DNA of 64,000 nt from Ostreococcus mediterraneus (Eukaryota > Chlorophyta > Mamiellophyceae > Mamiellales > Bathycoccaceae): assembly GCA_012295225.1 (NCBI GenBank), contig WMKK01000008.1:186001-250000 (forward strand). The letters run 5' to 3'. Numbering within the stretch: the first letter of the stretch is position 1; the number at the start of each line of letters is the position of its first letter. Position numbers and translations under genes: made by a program. The notes under the pieces are model-generated. The model was not told where the DNA came from. It searched no databases and worked only from the letters and a program-made list of their open reading frames with translations. Below, piece after piece: positions 17,066 through 29,100 of this stretch.

Positions 17066-19402
17066 ATGGTGGCCAAGACGGACGACATCGCGATCAAGCC
17101 CACGCTTCAGGCGGTGGTGCTCGCGGACTCGTTCACGAACGCGTTCAAGCCGCTGACGGAGGCCACGCCAAAGGTTTTGTTGCCGATTGGACATGCGCCG
17201 AGTTTAGAGTACGTGCTCGAGTGGCTCGCGGCGCAAGGGGTGGAGGAGACGTATGTGTTTTCGTCGTGTCACGCGGAGGCGATTGAGGGGTATTTGCGTC
17301 GCGCGGGGTGGTTGAGCTCGGGGGCGAAGGACGCGGCTGGGTCCAAGGATGGGAGCGGCGGCGCGGCGGCGATGGCGGTGCACACGATAGCGAGCACGAA
17401 TTGCGTGAGCGCGGGGGAGGCTTTGCGATTAGTTGATCATAAGCACGTGATTCGGAACGATTTCGTGCTCATCAGCGGCGATGTGATTACGAATGTTGAC
17501 TTGAGCGCGGCGTTGAAGACGCACCGGGAGAGACGCGCCAAGGAAAAGCTCGCAATCATGACGGTGTGCATGCGCCGCGTCGGCGCGGATGTGCGCGAGT
17601 TGTCGTATGGAGATGGCAATTTAACGGTTGCGCTCGATGCGGAGACGAATAGAATTGTGCATTACGAAGAACATGGAGGTGGAAACGCGAACGCGCCCGG
17701 GGTGAACTTGGACGCGAGTTTGTTTGGCGAAGTGAAAAACATTCGTGTGCGAACGGACATGATGGATTGCCACATTGACATATGCGCTCCCGAGTTTTTG
17801 ATGTTGTTTACGGATAATTTTGATTATCAGCACATCCGTCGGGACTTTATCGTGGGTACGCTGAATGAACGAGAGCTGGGGAATACGTTGTACGCGTATG
17901 AAATTTCACCGCACGACTACGCGGCTCGAGTTCACAATCTGCGTTCGTACGACGCAGTGTCTCGAGATATTTTGAATAGATGGGCGTTTCCGTACGTACC
18001 GGACACGCGCGTGGTACCTGCGAACAATCCAGAGACGTTTAGACATCAATTCGGTAACAATTACTTTAGTCCGGCATGCGCCGTCGCCGTCGGCGCCAAG
18101 GTTGAAAAAGGTTGCTTGATCGGCGCACATTCAACGGTTGGCGCCGGTTCGGTGCTGACTCACAGCGTGATCGGCAAAAACGTAAACATCGGTGCGAATT
18201 GCGTGCTCGACGGTGCGTACATTCTCGATGGAACGAGAATTAGTGACGGAGTCAAGGTGACGCGTGCGTTCGTGAGTGAGAACGTCGTCATCCATCGCAA
18301 CGCGCATGTTACTTCGGGATGCGTGCTCGGCACTGGCGTTGTCATCGGTGCTGGTTTTACGATGAAACCAAAGTCTCGGGTGTCGTTGAAGGTACAACCA
18401 GATTTGGCTGATGATGATTATGATTCCGATGACTCGGCTGAGTCGACGGGGCTCGCCGATTTGGACATGGAGCACATCCGTGACGAAGCGCTCGGCACGC
18501 ACACATCGGAGCAACTGCACTCATTACTCATTTCGGCGCAAAATACAGAAGGTGTAGACACGAGTGCGATTTGGCACGTGTCTTCAGTAGGTGTTGGCGG
18601 CGCTGGATATATGTGGGCGCCTCGCGAAGAGGGATGGCGTCACAGCATCGCGCCAGCGAGAGTCCGCGAGCCGTACGATTGCGCGCAGGAATATGCCGAA
18701 GAAGAGGCAAAACGTGGTCATGCGGCAACGCGTGCGGTTGCAGCGTCAGCATCTGCCACTGCGGGCGACCAATCTGACAGCGATGAAGATGAAGACGTCA
18801 AGCGAGAGTCCGTTTTTCAGCGTGAAGTCGCGGAGACATTTTTGCGATGCGTGAAACAAGGATACGCGCAAGAAAACGCCGTAGTAGAACTACAAGGATT
18901 AAAGATGGCTGAAAACAGAACATTTGCAGATATTGCACGGTATGTCCTGATGACGATAATTGGCTTGACTTTACCTGCACACGGAAAGACATCGCGTGAA
19001 AACATCAAGCTCTATCCTGAAACGGCGCCGGCGTCCACTCCCGAATTATTGAAGCGCTTGCGAGATCGCCTGAAAGAGTGGGCACCACTTTTGGCGCGTT
19101 TCCTAAAGAGTGAAGACGATCAAGTCGAGGCGTTGCTCACGTTTGAGGAATTCTGCCTCGAGGACGAAGTGTTCAAGGGTATGGGCGGAGGCGCGTGCGT
19201 GTCCTCCTTCCCAAAAGTACTTCACATGTTGTACGACATGGACGTCATTAGCGAAGAAAGCGTCTTGGCCTGGGCCGAAGAGAAAGCTGAAGCCGAAGAG
19301 CACGACAAGAAGTTCTTAAAACTTGCACAACCGTTTATCGATTGGCTCAACGACGCCTCCGAAGATGACGATTCGAGCGAAGACGAATCTGACGACGAAT
19401 AA
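17066..19402 (+). CDS. EIF2B5: translation initiation factor eIF2B subunit epsilon
   Basis: 778 codons from the ATG at 17066. An upstream in-frame opening codon is TTG and overlaps the divergent gene. It is the catalytic subunit of the guanine-nucleotide exchange factor for eIF2. The N-terminal nucleotidyltransferase-like domain starts LQAVVLADSFTNAFKPLTE, followed by PKVLLPIGHAP and LISGDVITNVD. A left-handed beta-helix of hexapeptide repeats lies at about residues 340-440 (IGAHSTVGAGSVL, IGKNVNIGANCVL). The C-terminal W2/eIF5C HEAT-like domain (about 600-775) holds the exchange activity and ends in acidic and aromatic residues (FLKLAQPFIDWLNDASEDDDSSED). All expected parts are present. Confidence 0.95.
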   Translation: MVAKTDDIAIKPTLQAVVLADSFTNAFKPLTEATPKVLLPIGHAPSLEYVLEWLAAQGVEETYVFSSCHAEAIEGYLRRAGWLSSGAKDAAGSKDGSGGAAAMAVHTIASTNCVSAGEALRLVDHKHVIRNDFVLISGDVITNVDLSAALKTHRERRAKEKLAIMTVCMRRVGADVRELSYGDGNLTVALDAETNRIVHYEEHGGGNANAPGVNLDASLFGEVKNIRVRTDMMDCHIDICAPEFLMLFTDNFDYQHIRRDFIVGTLNERELGNTLYAYEISPHDYAARVHNLRSYDAVSRDILNRWAFPYVPDTRVVPANNPETFRHQFGNNYFSPACAVAVGAKVEKGCLIGAHSTVGAGSVLTHSVIGKNVNIGANCVLDGAYILDGTRISDGVKVTRAFVSENVVIHRNAHVTSGCVLGTGVVIGAGFTMKPKSRVSLKVQPDLADDDYDSDDSAESTGLADLDMEHIRDEALGTHTSEQLHSLLISAQNTEGVDTSAIWHVSSVGVGGAGYMWAPREEGWRHSIAPARVREPYDCAQEYAEEEAKRGHAATRAVAASASATAGDQSDSDEDEDVKRESVFQREVAETFLRCVKQGYAQENAVVELQGLKMAENRTFADIARYVLMTIIGLTLPAHGKTSRENIKLYPETAPASTPELLKRLRDRLKEWAPLLARFLKSEDDQVEALLTFEEFCLEDEVFKGMGGGACVSSFPKVLHMLYDMDVISEESVLAWAEEKAEAEEHDKKFLKLAQPFIDWLNDASEDDDSSEDESDDE

Positions 19403-19463
19403 AACGACAAAAAAAAGCATGGTGTTTATACAAACAACGTCAATATTCTATTACAGCACGCCA

Positions 19464-20069
19464 CTAATCCCATCCAGTAAACGCTGCTAAATCTGTTCCT
19501 ACTCTATTCTTCCAAAATCCTTTCCCGTACGAAATCAACACTTCCGTACCTTTATTGATGGCTTCGGTCGCGAAAATGGCGAGCTTTGTATCGCCGCGTT
19601 CGTCCACGTACGTGTCAAATTTAGCGTTCGCTCGGCGTGAAGTTCCCCGAAAATCATTACACATGCGGGCTTCATTACCTTGGCGTTCAGCATCAATCGC
19701 GAGCTCGTTGCGTTCGCCAAACGCGAGCGTGTAATCGCTCGTCTGCGACGCGTGCTCACTCAAAGTAACGACACCGTGGTAATCTATCAACCTCTCCTTA
19801 GCGCTAATCTTAGTCGCGGCGAACAGCCCGTATTCGCCTTTCGCAGGATGGCCTTCTTCATCGACTATTTTCGGCTTCACGCGTTTCGCACGTGGGTGCT
19901 TGAGGGCGCCACGATCGCGCGTGCTCGGAGCGTAGCGGTCGAGTGCTTCTTTGGGGACGCGCTTGTCCCAGACTAAAGTTTCTATGAACGCGCATGACGA
20001 TGGCCATGCTGACGCAGACGGCGTGGAGGGTTGGTGTTGCTTCGGCGCGGCGCGGCGCGGCGGCGGCAT
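19464..20069 (-). CDS. small SET-domain protein
   Basis: 201 codons from an ATG. The body is a compact SET domain: GEYGLFAATKISAKERLIDY near residue 78 (the usual GxGLFA start), ARMCNDFRG in the position of the RxxNHSC motif with His replaced by Asp, and GTEVLISYGKGFW near the end with the catalytic Tyr. There are no pre-SET or post-SET cysteines, so it is not a classical histone methyltransferase. Similar short SET proteins occur widely in algae. Substrate is unknown. The gene is convergent with eIF2B-epsilon and lies about 75 bases from the 3' end of the TRRAP gene. Confidence 0.8.
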   Translation of the reverse strand: MPPPRRAAPKQHQPSTPSASAWPSSCAFIETLVWDKRVPKEALDRYAPSTRDRGALKHPRAKRVKPKIVDEEGHPAKGEYGLFAATKISAKERLIDYHGVVTLSEHASQTSDYTLAFGERNELAIDAERQGNEARMCNDFRGTSRRANAKFDTYVDERGDTKLAIFATEAINKGTEVLISYGKGFWKNRVGTDLAAFTGWD

Positions 20070-20146
20070 TGCCGCGACAACGTCGCGGCAGAATGTGGTG
20101 TTGTGTATCTAAAAATGTGTGGTGGTTTTACAAAGTAGCGTTGCGT

Positions 20147-23100
20147 TTAGAACCACGGCGCCCATGTGGATTCCATACGTGCGACGTTTCTAATGTTAAG
20201 CGCGGCATCAACGAGGTGTAGTACCGCTTTTTGAACGCTCGCTGTCGAGTCGGCAGCGGAGTTGGGGACCGGCGCGGGCGCGATGATTGGCAAACGTCTA
20301 AGCACTTCTTGGACGTTTGCGCGAGCCATACTTGCAATTTCTGTTGGCGACGGATTCACCGCCGGAGCGTTGGATGTGCCGTTCATTCGGCGCCAAGGCC
20401 ACACCATGAGCTGATCACGGAAGAATAACTCGAGGTGAGCTTCTAAATCGGCTTCAGGAGCGGCACATGCTTGCGCCGCGCTCGCCATGGACGCCACAAA
20501 GTCTCCCTTAACGCCAAACGGCGTAAAGAACGTGTGCAAGTTTCGAGTCAATCGGAATGGCACAGGTTCAATGTACTCGATGATGCCCTTGTAATCAAAC
20601 GCAGGGTGGAAATCGAGCATGAACAACTTGCCAGTGTTCTTGGCGAACATTATTTTACTCGGCGTGCGACCGCCGATGCGTAACAACGCCGACAAGAAGC
20701 TCGACATGGCGAGCTGTTGAGACAGCTGACGTTTGAAGGTCCACAGGTGCGAACCGTTAGGAAGGGTCTTGTACATATACTGCGAGAAGATATTCTCGGT
20801 GACGTGTTTTTGCGTGATTTCCATCAAGGCCTTTAGTCGAAGTTCCAAAACTTCTTCAGTACCAGTGACTTCGCCGAGAATGGCGGGGTCCAACGCAGCT
20901 TTGAAGAGTGCAACAGGCAAGTCTGCTTCGCGGCCGTAGCGGGCGCAGTTCACATCGTATACTTCTCCATACGTCGCATGTGCTGCGTCGTCTTCGAAGA
21001 GGCGAACTTGAGGCCAGGCAGGGATGACCGCTGGCGTGTAGTAGCACATTCCGCGTCGTCTAGTCTCTGTGTGCTTAGCGAAAACAGTGTTGAGGGTGTC
21101 CAGAAGCTGAACCATGCGCTCTTCACCGCGAGCAGCGGGCGTCAGCGATGTTTGCACGAGGAACCGTTTCGATGAACCGTCCACGCCAACGAACTCTAAT
21201 CCTCGGTAGCTGCTGCCGTGACGACGAACCACGAAGACGTCCGCGCCGATGCGCTCAAGCTTGGTGAATCGTTCCATAATGCCAAACGAAAGATCGCCCG
21301 CGTATTGCCCGGGAATTTCAACCTCATTGAATGTGACGTTACGCAGCTGCACGGACTCGTCTTCTAATCGCAACGTCGATGGGAGTCTGTCCTCCACATC
21401 GTTCAACAGACGTTGCTTCCAAGCCTTGAGTTTCATCATAAGCTCTGCGACGGTGCTTGGGAAAGTATCTTCTTCGGGATTCAAATCACGTTCGTAGCTC
21501 GCTTGGTATTCGTTTACGAAGTCAGAATGTTTCATAGACGTATCGGTGCTGAAACAGGCGCGGCAGACGCCGACGAGCTCCTTCTTAAACGTCTCCGGAA
21601 CTTCACCCGTTGTAGCCGCCGGGTACTTGTAGCAGCGGTGCAGCAACGTGTACACAACGACCAGGAGACGCTCTTCAGGCGTGCATGCGAAACGCGTGCC
21701 TAACTCGCTGAGCAGAACTTCAAGTTCACCGACCAAATTGTTGTATCTTAGCCTCAAAGCTTCCATAAGCTCTTTGGCGGCTTCAAACGCGACCGTTGCT
21801 TCTTGCGCACGTTGCGCAGCGGCTTGTACGGAGGCTTTATCGTCTCCTTTGCCTTCCGCCAAAGTGCGAGCCGTTTGTGTCAACCGAGCCGCGATTTCGC
21901 GACGCTCAAGTAAACACGTACGTAGTTGATAGTAAATCGCTTGAGGGTGTGCCTGAATGACGCGGAACAAAATAGCCTTGACGTGTGGGGCTTCGCTGTG
22001 CGCGAGAGACAACAATAATTGCGGAATCCAAGGAATCCAAACCCATGTCGGTAACGTGTCGATGTGTCTAGCGAGCGCGGCGCCAACAGCCTGCGAATTT
22101 GCGCTGAACGCGAGCATTCGGATGATATTGATGAGCTCGTGTCGCTTCTCCTGAACGTTATTCTTCACGCCTTGGAGGTAGCACGTCGCCGTTTGTTGCA
22201 CCCAGTTCGCTGAAGAGTCGTCTTGTCGATCTCGGCAAAAGTTACCCCATGATATCCAAGCGTCACTGAGTTGTTTGCAAAGTGACACTGCTGTAGAATA
22301 TGACGAGTTTGCCGAATCAAATTCTTGCAATTGTTCCTGAAACTTGGCGCGAAGACAGAAGAGTTCTGCCTTTTGTGGCGGCGAAAAGAATTCAAGACTC
22401 GTCGACTCAAGAAGATTGAGACCTGTGACGGCTTGATCTTCAAGTGCGAGATACGACTGGCACTGTTCACGAAGCTTAGCGAACGCTTCGGAGACTTCGA
22501 CTTGCCCTTGATGTCGAGAAAGAATCGCCAAGGCTACTTCGGGCATGCGCTGCTTGCGCACTGCAGTTGCAAATCTATTCAAGCTCCATGCGCGCTCGCG
22601 CTGCCCAAGTTGATCAAGTTGCTGCGTTGTTTGCAACATCGCTGGATTTTGTTCGCCAATTTGCTTGGCCGCGTGTGTCATAATGTTGTGCATGTTTCCG
22701 CGCCACATTAAAATTTCACTCCACCAAGGCACTGGGTCCCAGTCGTTCGGCGTGCGTAAGCGCCAAGTTTCCATGATGTCCTGCACCAAAGTGCGGTTAT
22801 TCACTAAACCTTGTACGCCACGACGTTGCGTATTCGACAGCTCGAGTAGGATTCGCGTCGATTCTTGCACTTCCGCAATAGCATTGAACATATGAAGCGA
22901 CGGAATGTGACACGTCGATCCCGTCTCTGGAAGACGCCACCAGCGATCGAGAGAACTCTTCACAGCATGCGCCCAATGTTGTTCAGCTTCACGTACTCGT
23001 CCACTGACTAGCGAAGCAAACGCACGAACAGTGATAATTTCTGGCGTTTCTTTAATTTCATTGAGAGATCCGCTCGGCATGAGTTCTTTCACGCCCGTCC

Positions 23101-26100
23101 AATCGGACAAACGCCACATGCTTTGCACCATCAACTCGCTGTGTTCGACGGTTCTGCTGAAATCAGAAATCAAATCCCATTGGTTAAGCTGTTTTGCGGA
23201 GTTCAGCCACTGCGTTTCCCAAAGGCACATTTCAGTTTTCGACACACCAGGTGCTTGCCCAGCTGTTGCGCGTTGAATACCCTTGAAGAACACTTCTTGG
23301 GCGTGTTGCCAATGCCCGTGCTGGACGAGAGACAATCCGGCGCGAGTGATGTCAGATTGACATCTTTGCGTCCAAAGACCCACAAGAACGTCGTTTTCGC
23401 TGAGCAGACGGTACAGTTCGCTCAATGCATCGAAGCAGCGCGCTTCTTGCGGGTAGCGCACGACGTGATTTTCGAGCAACGCAATGGCGGTGTGCCAAGC
23501 ATTGAACGTTTTGCCGAGAAATTTGATCAGCTCACTTGGAATCTTAAGTTGCGGCTGAGACAAAGAGATCCCTTCCAATAGCGCCTGGATGACATTCGGG
23601 CGCACTGCAGCCTGTCGAAGGTGCGACTCTTTACTCAGCAGGCCAATCATCGGCTTGGCAAGTTGGAGCTGCTCTTCGCGCTGAAGCGTGGCCCACACGA
23701 TGGGGAAAATCAGAACCCACAAGTAGTACGCAATATTCGCATTTCTAGTCGCAACTTGTCGAAGAGGGGTCATCAAATCAGCGACGCGAATCGATGCCTT
23801 GTCGTGCAAAAACGCTGCGTTTCTTTGAATGAGCTCTTTCACTTCAGATGAGGCCGTCTTTGCGTTCTTTGGCTTGGCCGGAACATCCACTGGCTTCTTT
23901 GTCTCTGAATCACTCGGCAACAAGGACGGGATTAACGCGCTGTTGGGAGCCAGTGCGATTCGCTCATCCTCGGCAAGTGTACTGAGAATCAAATCCAAAC
24001 CTTGCATTAACCAGAAAGTGTCCGCCATGGCATCCCAGTCTTGAATAGTCAAGATGTACTGCAAACGCTGGAACAGCGTTTTACCTATGGCTTCGTGGTA
24101 GAGCGCGAAGAACTTATCACGCAATTCTGGTCGACGCGTACGTAACCCAAGCAAGTGCGTGCGTTCAACTTTTAAGAAAACTTCGCTCCGCAAGGCTTGA
24201 TCATGTTTGCCCTCTGCTGCACAGAGTTTGTAAATGGTGTCGAGGAGTTTCTCCTCCCATTCTTGCGTCTGTGTGATCGCAAGGCCCATACGCGTAAGCT
24301 GAGCGAGCTTCGACAAAAATAACACGGTCTCTTTAGCATTCAAGCTGCCCGCGCGTGTTTCCTTCTCTTCTTCCGAAGTTGGCTCACCGAGAGTGGAATC
24401 ATCAGTCCACGCGACCATTGCATCGAGAATGGCCATGAGGACGTTCCCGTGCGTCGCCTTGTCATTGATCAGCTGAAGAAGGAGGCGAAGGAACACCTGC
24501 TTGTGTTCAGAGCCACTGGCAATAATGACGCGCACGGAAATCAACTTGATGCATTCAACCATACAATGTGCGACGCTGCCATACTCAGGCTGAACAACCT
24601 CCGGTGGACCTTGACCACGTTTGGGCTGGTCCGTCTGCAACTCGCCCGCGGCGGAAGCTGCATTCAGTTCAACCGTTAAGCGCGCGAGAAGCTTCATCAA
24701 AGGTGCCAAATGGATGTCGACACTACTTGGCTTGTGTTTTGCCAAGGCACTGCTGACTTTTAGAACGCAGATGAGAGACGGGTTTGCTTGGCTTTCGTTC
24801 GGCGCTTCAGCCTGCTCGCCAGCGGCGCCGGCACATTTCTCATACAATCCCGCAAGAGCCTCTTTGAGTTCGGTTGCACTTTCGGCGTATTCCGAATTAT
24901 CCAGTGCCTTACACGATGCACTCACAACTTCACCAAGAAGATCGTGCACTGCTTTACTCTGAGATGCGTAACACGGTTCCAAGAGAAGAGTTATTTGCTG
25001 AATGTTTTCGCTCACAAACTCGTACTCTTCGGTCAGCAGTGCCGTTTTCAGTACCAACAGACCCATAACGAGCGTGGTCGTTTGGTCTCGTCCAGCTTGC
25101 TTTGCAAGGTTGAGGAGCTTGTCGATGAAAGAAAATTTGATACGCACACCTGGCCACATTTTCAAAGCTCGAGACAAAAGCGTAAGCGCGCGATCATTCA
25201 AAGGCTTGGCATCCGGCTCTTTGCTTTCTCCAGTGATGAAAGACATACGAACAAGGAAATTAATGATGATTTCGGCCATGTTTGAAGACGGCTTGAACTC
25301 CTCATCGACGACACCGATGGATGGCATGGACTTGAGGGTTTCCGTCTCCGGCAAATCGCTCACCATTTCTTCATTCTCTTCATCGTCCTCCTTTGAGCTC
25401 TTCTTGGTAGAACGAGAACCACGAGTAGCGCGTCCGGGAGATTTTGATTCAGTGTCATCCTTTTTCGTTTTCTTGCCACCCTTCTTTCCGCGTCTTGGAG
25501 TCGTGGGTTCCTCTTCTTTTTCTGGACTTTCATCGGCCTTGCGTTTACCAGGATTCGAAGCGCTCGGTAAGTGCTTCACATCACCAGCACCCGATAGTCT
25601 ATCCGTCTCCCAGTTCATAATGAGCTCGACGAGGTCAATAGAAAGTGATCGATTTGCTTGTGACGAACTCGTAGGCAACCCTAAGCGCGATAAAGAATTG
25701 ACCATTTGTGGAACGAACTGCGCTCTCGATGAATAGAAGAATTTGGAGTGGCGAGAAATCAGGTTCCATATGTGCACGAGTTGCGGGAACGAGTGACCGT
25801 CTTCGACCAGACTCTTCTTCGTATATCTAATCCAAATCGGATACTTGTGGTCACCTTGCGACAATCGAATCGGTAAAGCCGGAGTAAGAGCGTCGAGCGC
25901 TTCTGTCACCAATTCCGCTTGTTCGGGTTGGCAAGCGCGGAGCAACGCAACAAACACTTGTAAGATGATCTTCTCGGGTGCTTGATAAGCCTGCAAAAAG
26001 TAGCTGACATTTACGAACGCCCACTGCTTGCTCGACGATTCATCGCGCTTGAGATGGTTCCAACCAAACTTGATGAGCTCCTTGCGGTGCTTTACCAGGT

Positions 26101-29100
26101 CTTCGGGTAAATTGCGAATGAGCAACGTACTCAGCTGAAGCAGTTGCACTCGCAGAGTCTCAGAGTAAATCGTCTTTTCGTCCTCATCCGCAGGGTCCAA
26201 GACGTCTGAAACGAAACTGTCAATGAGATCCTCATCTAGGGATGCTTGCGCCGCATTCATAGCCTCAGATGAATCTTGACACCCAACGAGCACTTTTTGA
26301 AGCATTGGAATGACAAGCACCTGGAGGGCGCACACCAAAACCTGCGGGTCGGCGTCGGATTCCGCTTCCGCCTCTTCGTTGAATTGATCTATGAACTCTT
26401 TGAATACAGCCTTTCGCTCACTCGGTTCGTACAGATTGACAACCTCATTTGTGATGAATTCACGTACAAACGTGTAGTCAACTGAACTTCTGTTGCAAAG
26501 CACTGGCATGAGCTTGAAGAGTAAATGTACTTGAGAACGATCGTGTCTCATCACAGAGATGAAACACTTTACGAGATACTTGGTTTCCATCATAGACGCG
26601 AGCGAGTTTGTGTCCTCGTTGTTCAAGCGTTCCATGCGATCATCGCTACTCCAACTTTCTTCCAAGCGTTCGATGACGCTCGGCTCTTCAGAAAGCCACT
26701 CTGGCGCGAGGATCGCCATAGTTGAAAGTAATTTCAAGCCGTTGTAATACGAGAGTTTATCATCCGAATTCGTTTCGACGCCTTGTGTAGCGAGCTCGTC
26801 AAGTTCGTCATCCGATTCGCCGGCCACGTTGAAGATAATTTTCATGAGCTTTGAAGAATTCGCGCAGAGCGTCTTCAAAAGCTCGTTACCTTCGGGGAGT
26901 TGAATGATGCGGATGAATCGCGCAAAGTAGTCCGGCTGATCGATTCTCGCCAAGAAGAACTCAACAGATTCTTTTGGATACTTGGCCAAGAATTTGGTAA
27001 GCGGGACAATATACAATGAGTTCACTTCGCTGTACACGCTCTCTGGTGGCATGGTGGACTCAATCGCCATGATGTCGCGCACCAAGGGACTGATAAAATC
27101 ATATGGCAGCAAGCGCTTTTCATTCGGCTTCAATTCTGCCTTTCCATCGCGAAGTTTTGGTAACAAGTGGAATAAGTTCACGATCGCCGCAATAAGCTTC
27201 ACATCCTTGGGGGATTTCTTGAACTGTCCCGGTGCGACTGGGGCGTTTGCGTCCAACTCGAGCCAGTATTTGATGTGCTCAAGGAGCTTTTCTCCCAAAG
27301 TTGGGCTGAACCACTCAGAAAGGAGCTCGAGTAAATACTCAAGCGCCCCAAGCAAAGGAATAGAGAGCTTGGAAAGATGCTGCAAATTCATCAAAATCGG
27401 ACTCACTGACTGCTTCAACGTATTCTTGTTCATGTGTGGTTTCACTTGCACCAAACCGAGCTTAGCGATGGCCACAATAGCTGCATTTCGAGATGTTAAA
27501 CTCGAGAAAAGAACCGTAGAAATGCGTTCGCGCAACGCAAGAAGCGACGGTGTCGCATCGGTGCTTGACAACTCAGGCGTACTCAACGCCGTGCTGAGTA
27601 GTTGCACGCATGACTGCCTCAACGTCGAGAGACGCTCGTTCTCACTCGTTTCGACATTCATGATCGATTGGTCCTCACTTTCAGCAATGGATGACGCATC
27701 TTGGATCACGACCAAGTAGTTATTTTCGAGCTTGATTAACGGTGGCGATGCACTCAAACAAAACGTCATAAATTTGACCATTTGGATCTGAGAGAGCACG
27801 TGACGGCTTTGAAGCGGACGTTCTACGAGCGCCGTCATCATTTCATCCTTGAGCTGCAGCAATTCTTGCATCGGTGTGTTCGTGCGCTTTGAGATACCGA
27901 CAAGCGCCTGCTCGACAGCAGCGCGCGAACTGCACGCACTTGACACGCTACAAAGCTCTTCGACAAGGACGGCGACGCCAGCTTCAACACTCGATTCTTC
28001 ACCTCGAAGCGTAGCACTAGCTGGCACGCACCTTTCGATGATGCGCAAAAACACCTCCGTCGCCTCCTTTGTCTGCGACGCCGCATGCACTGGTAGAGAC
28101 TGAATCGCTCGAATCAGCGCTGGAATCACGCTAGCAAGCTGCTTCTGCATAATCACCGCGGGTAAGCACTTGTACATCGTATCTAACGCGACAACGCCAC
28201 CGATTATGCTATGGTGGTTCTTTCTGTAGCAGCAGTGCACCAAGCGCGGCATCAACGCATCAATGAACGCCGCAAGTATCGGATACGAACTTGCATCTAC
28301 ATCCATCGGAGATACGCTGTCAGCCTTGGATTTTTTACTCTTCTTCGGTGTACCACTGGATTTGTCTAGACTATCTTCTAAAGCTTGGAGTTCAACCAGC
28401 TCATCCTTTGATAAAATGAGCACCGCATCAATAAACGTCTGAATCGTCTTCAACGTCGCCTTCATGTGCATTTGCTTTCCAGCTTCAAATGAAGTCATGA
28501 GAGCGTCTAAGAATAACGTGGCGTTTAGGACTTTGAGATTACTCAATCGAGGGCGTTCGATGGAATCTTCATCCACTGGAGATGGCGGAGATGACTCTGG
28601 CTTCAGGGCGTTACTCACGAACAACATGGCCATGTGTTCGCAGATATTGTCCACAAAGCGCTCATCAGTCTCCTTGAGCAACGGATCGCACTCTGCGCCA
28701 ATGACGGTGACGACTAATTGCTTGAATACGCCTTGCTCCGCCATCAGCTGACTCTTCGTCTTGTTTCCCAAAGATGTTCCTGATTCTATGTTTTGACGTG
28801 CGTCAACCTTTTCACCCCAGCCATTTGTAACAGCGACTTCGAGAGCGCTAGCTATATCGTCTTGCGTACCAGAGAACGCGTGACCGGCGTTGAGGTTCAA
28901 CACGGACATCAAGCATGTGCGAATAAACGCCAACGCCTGTCGTCTGTGTCGAATCAATGCTTCCGATGCTTTGATATTTGGAATCATTGGCGTAGACAAA
29001 ATATGTTGCATCAACACTATGCATCTGTCGAGGGGCACGAGGAATGACGTCTCGGGCTTGAACATCAGTATCATACGGAGTCCATGCTCTGGGTTTCCCT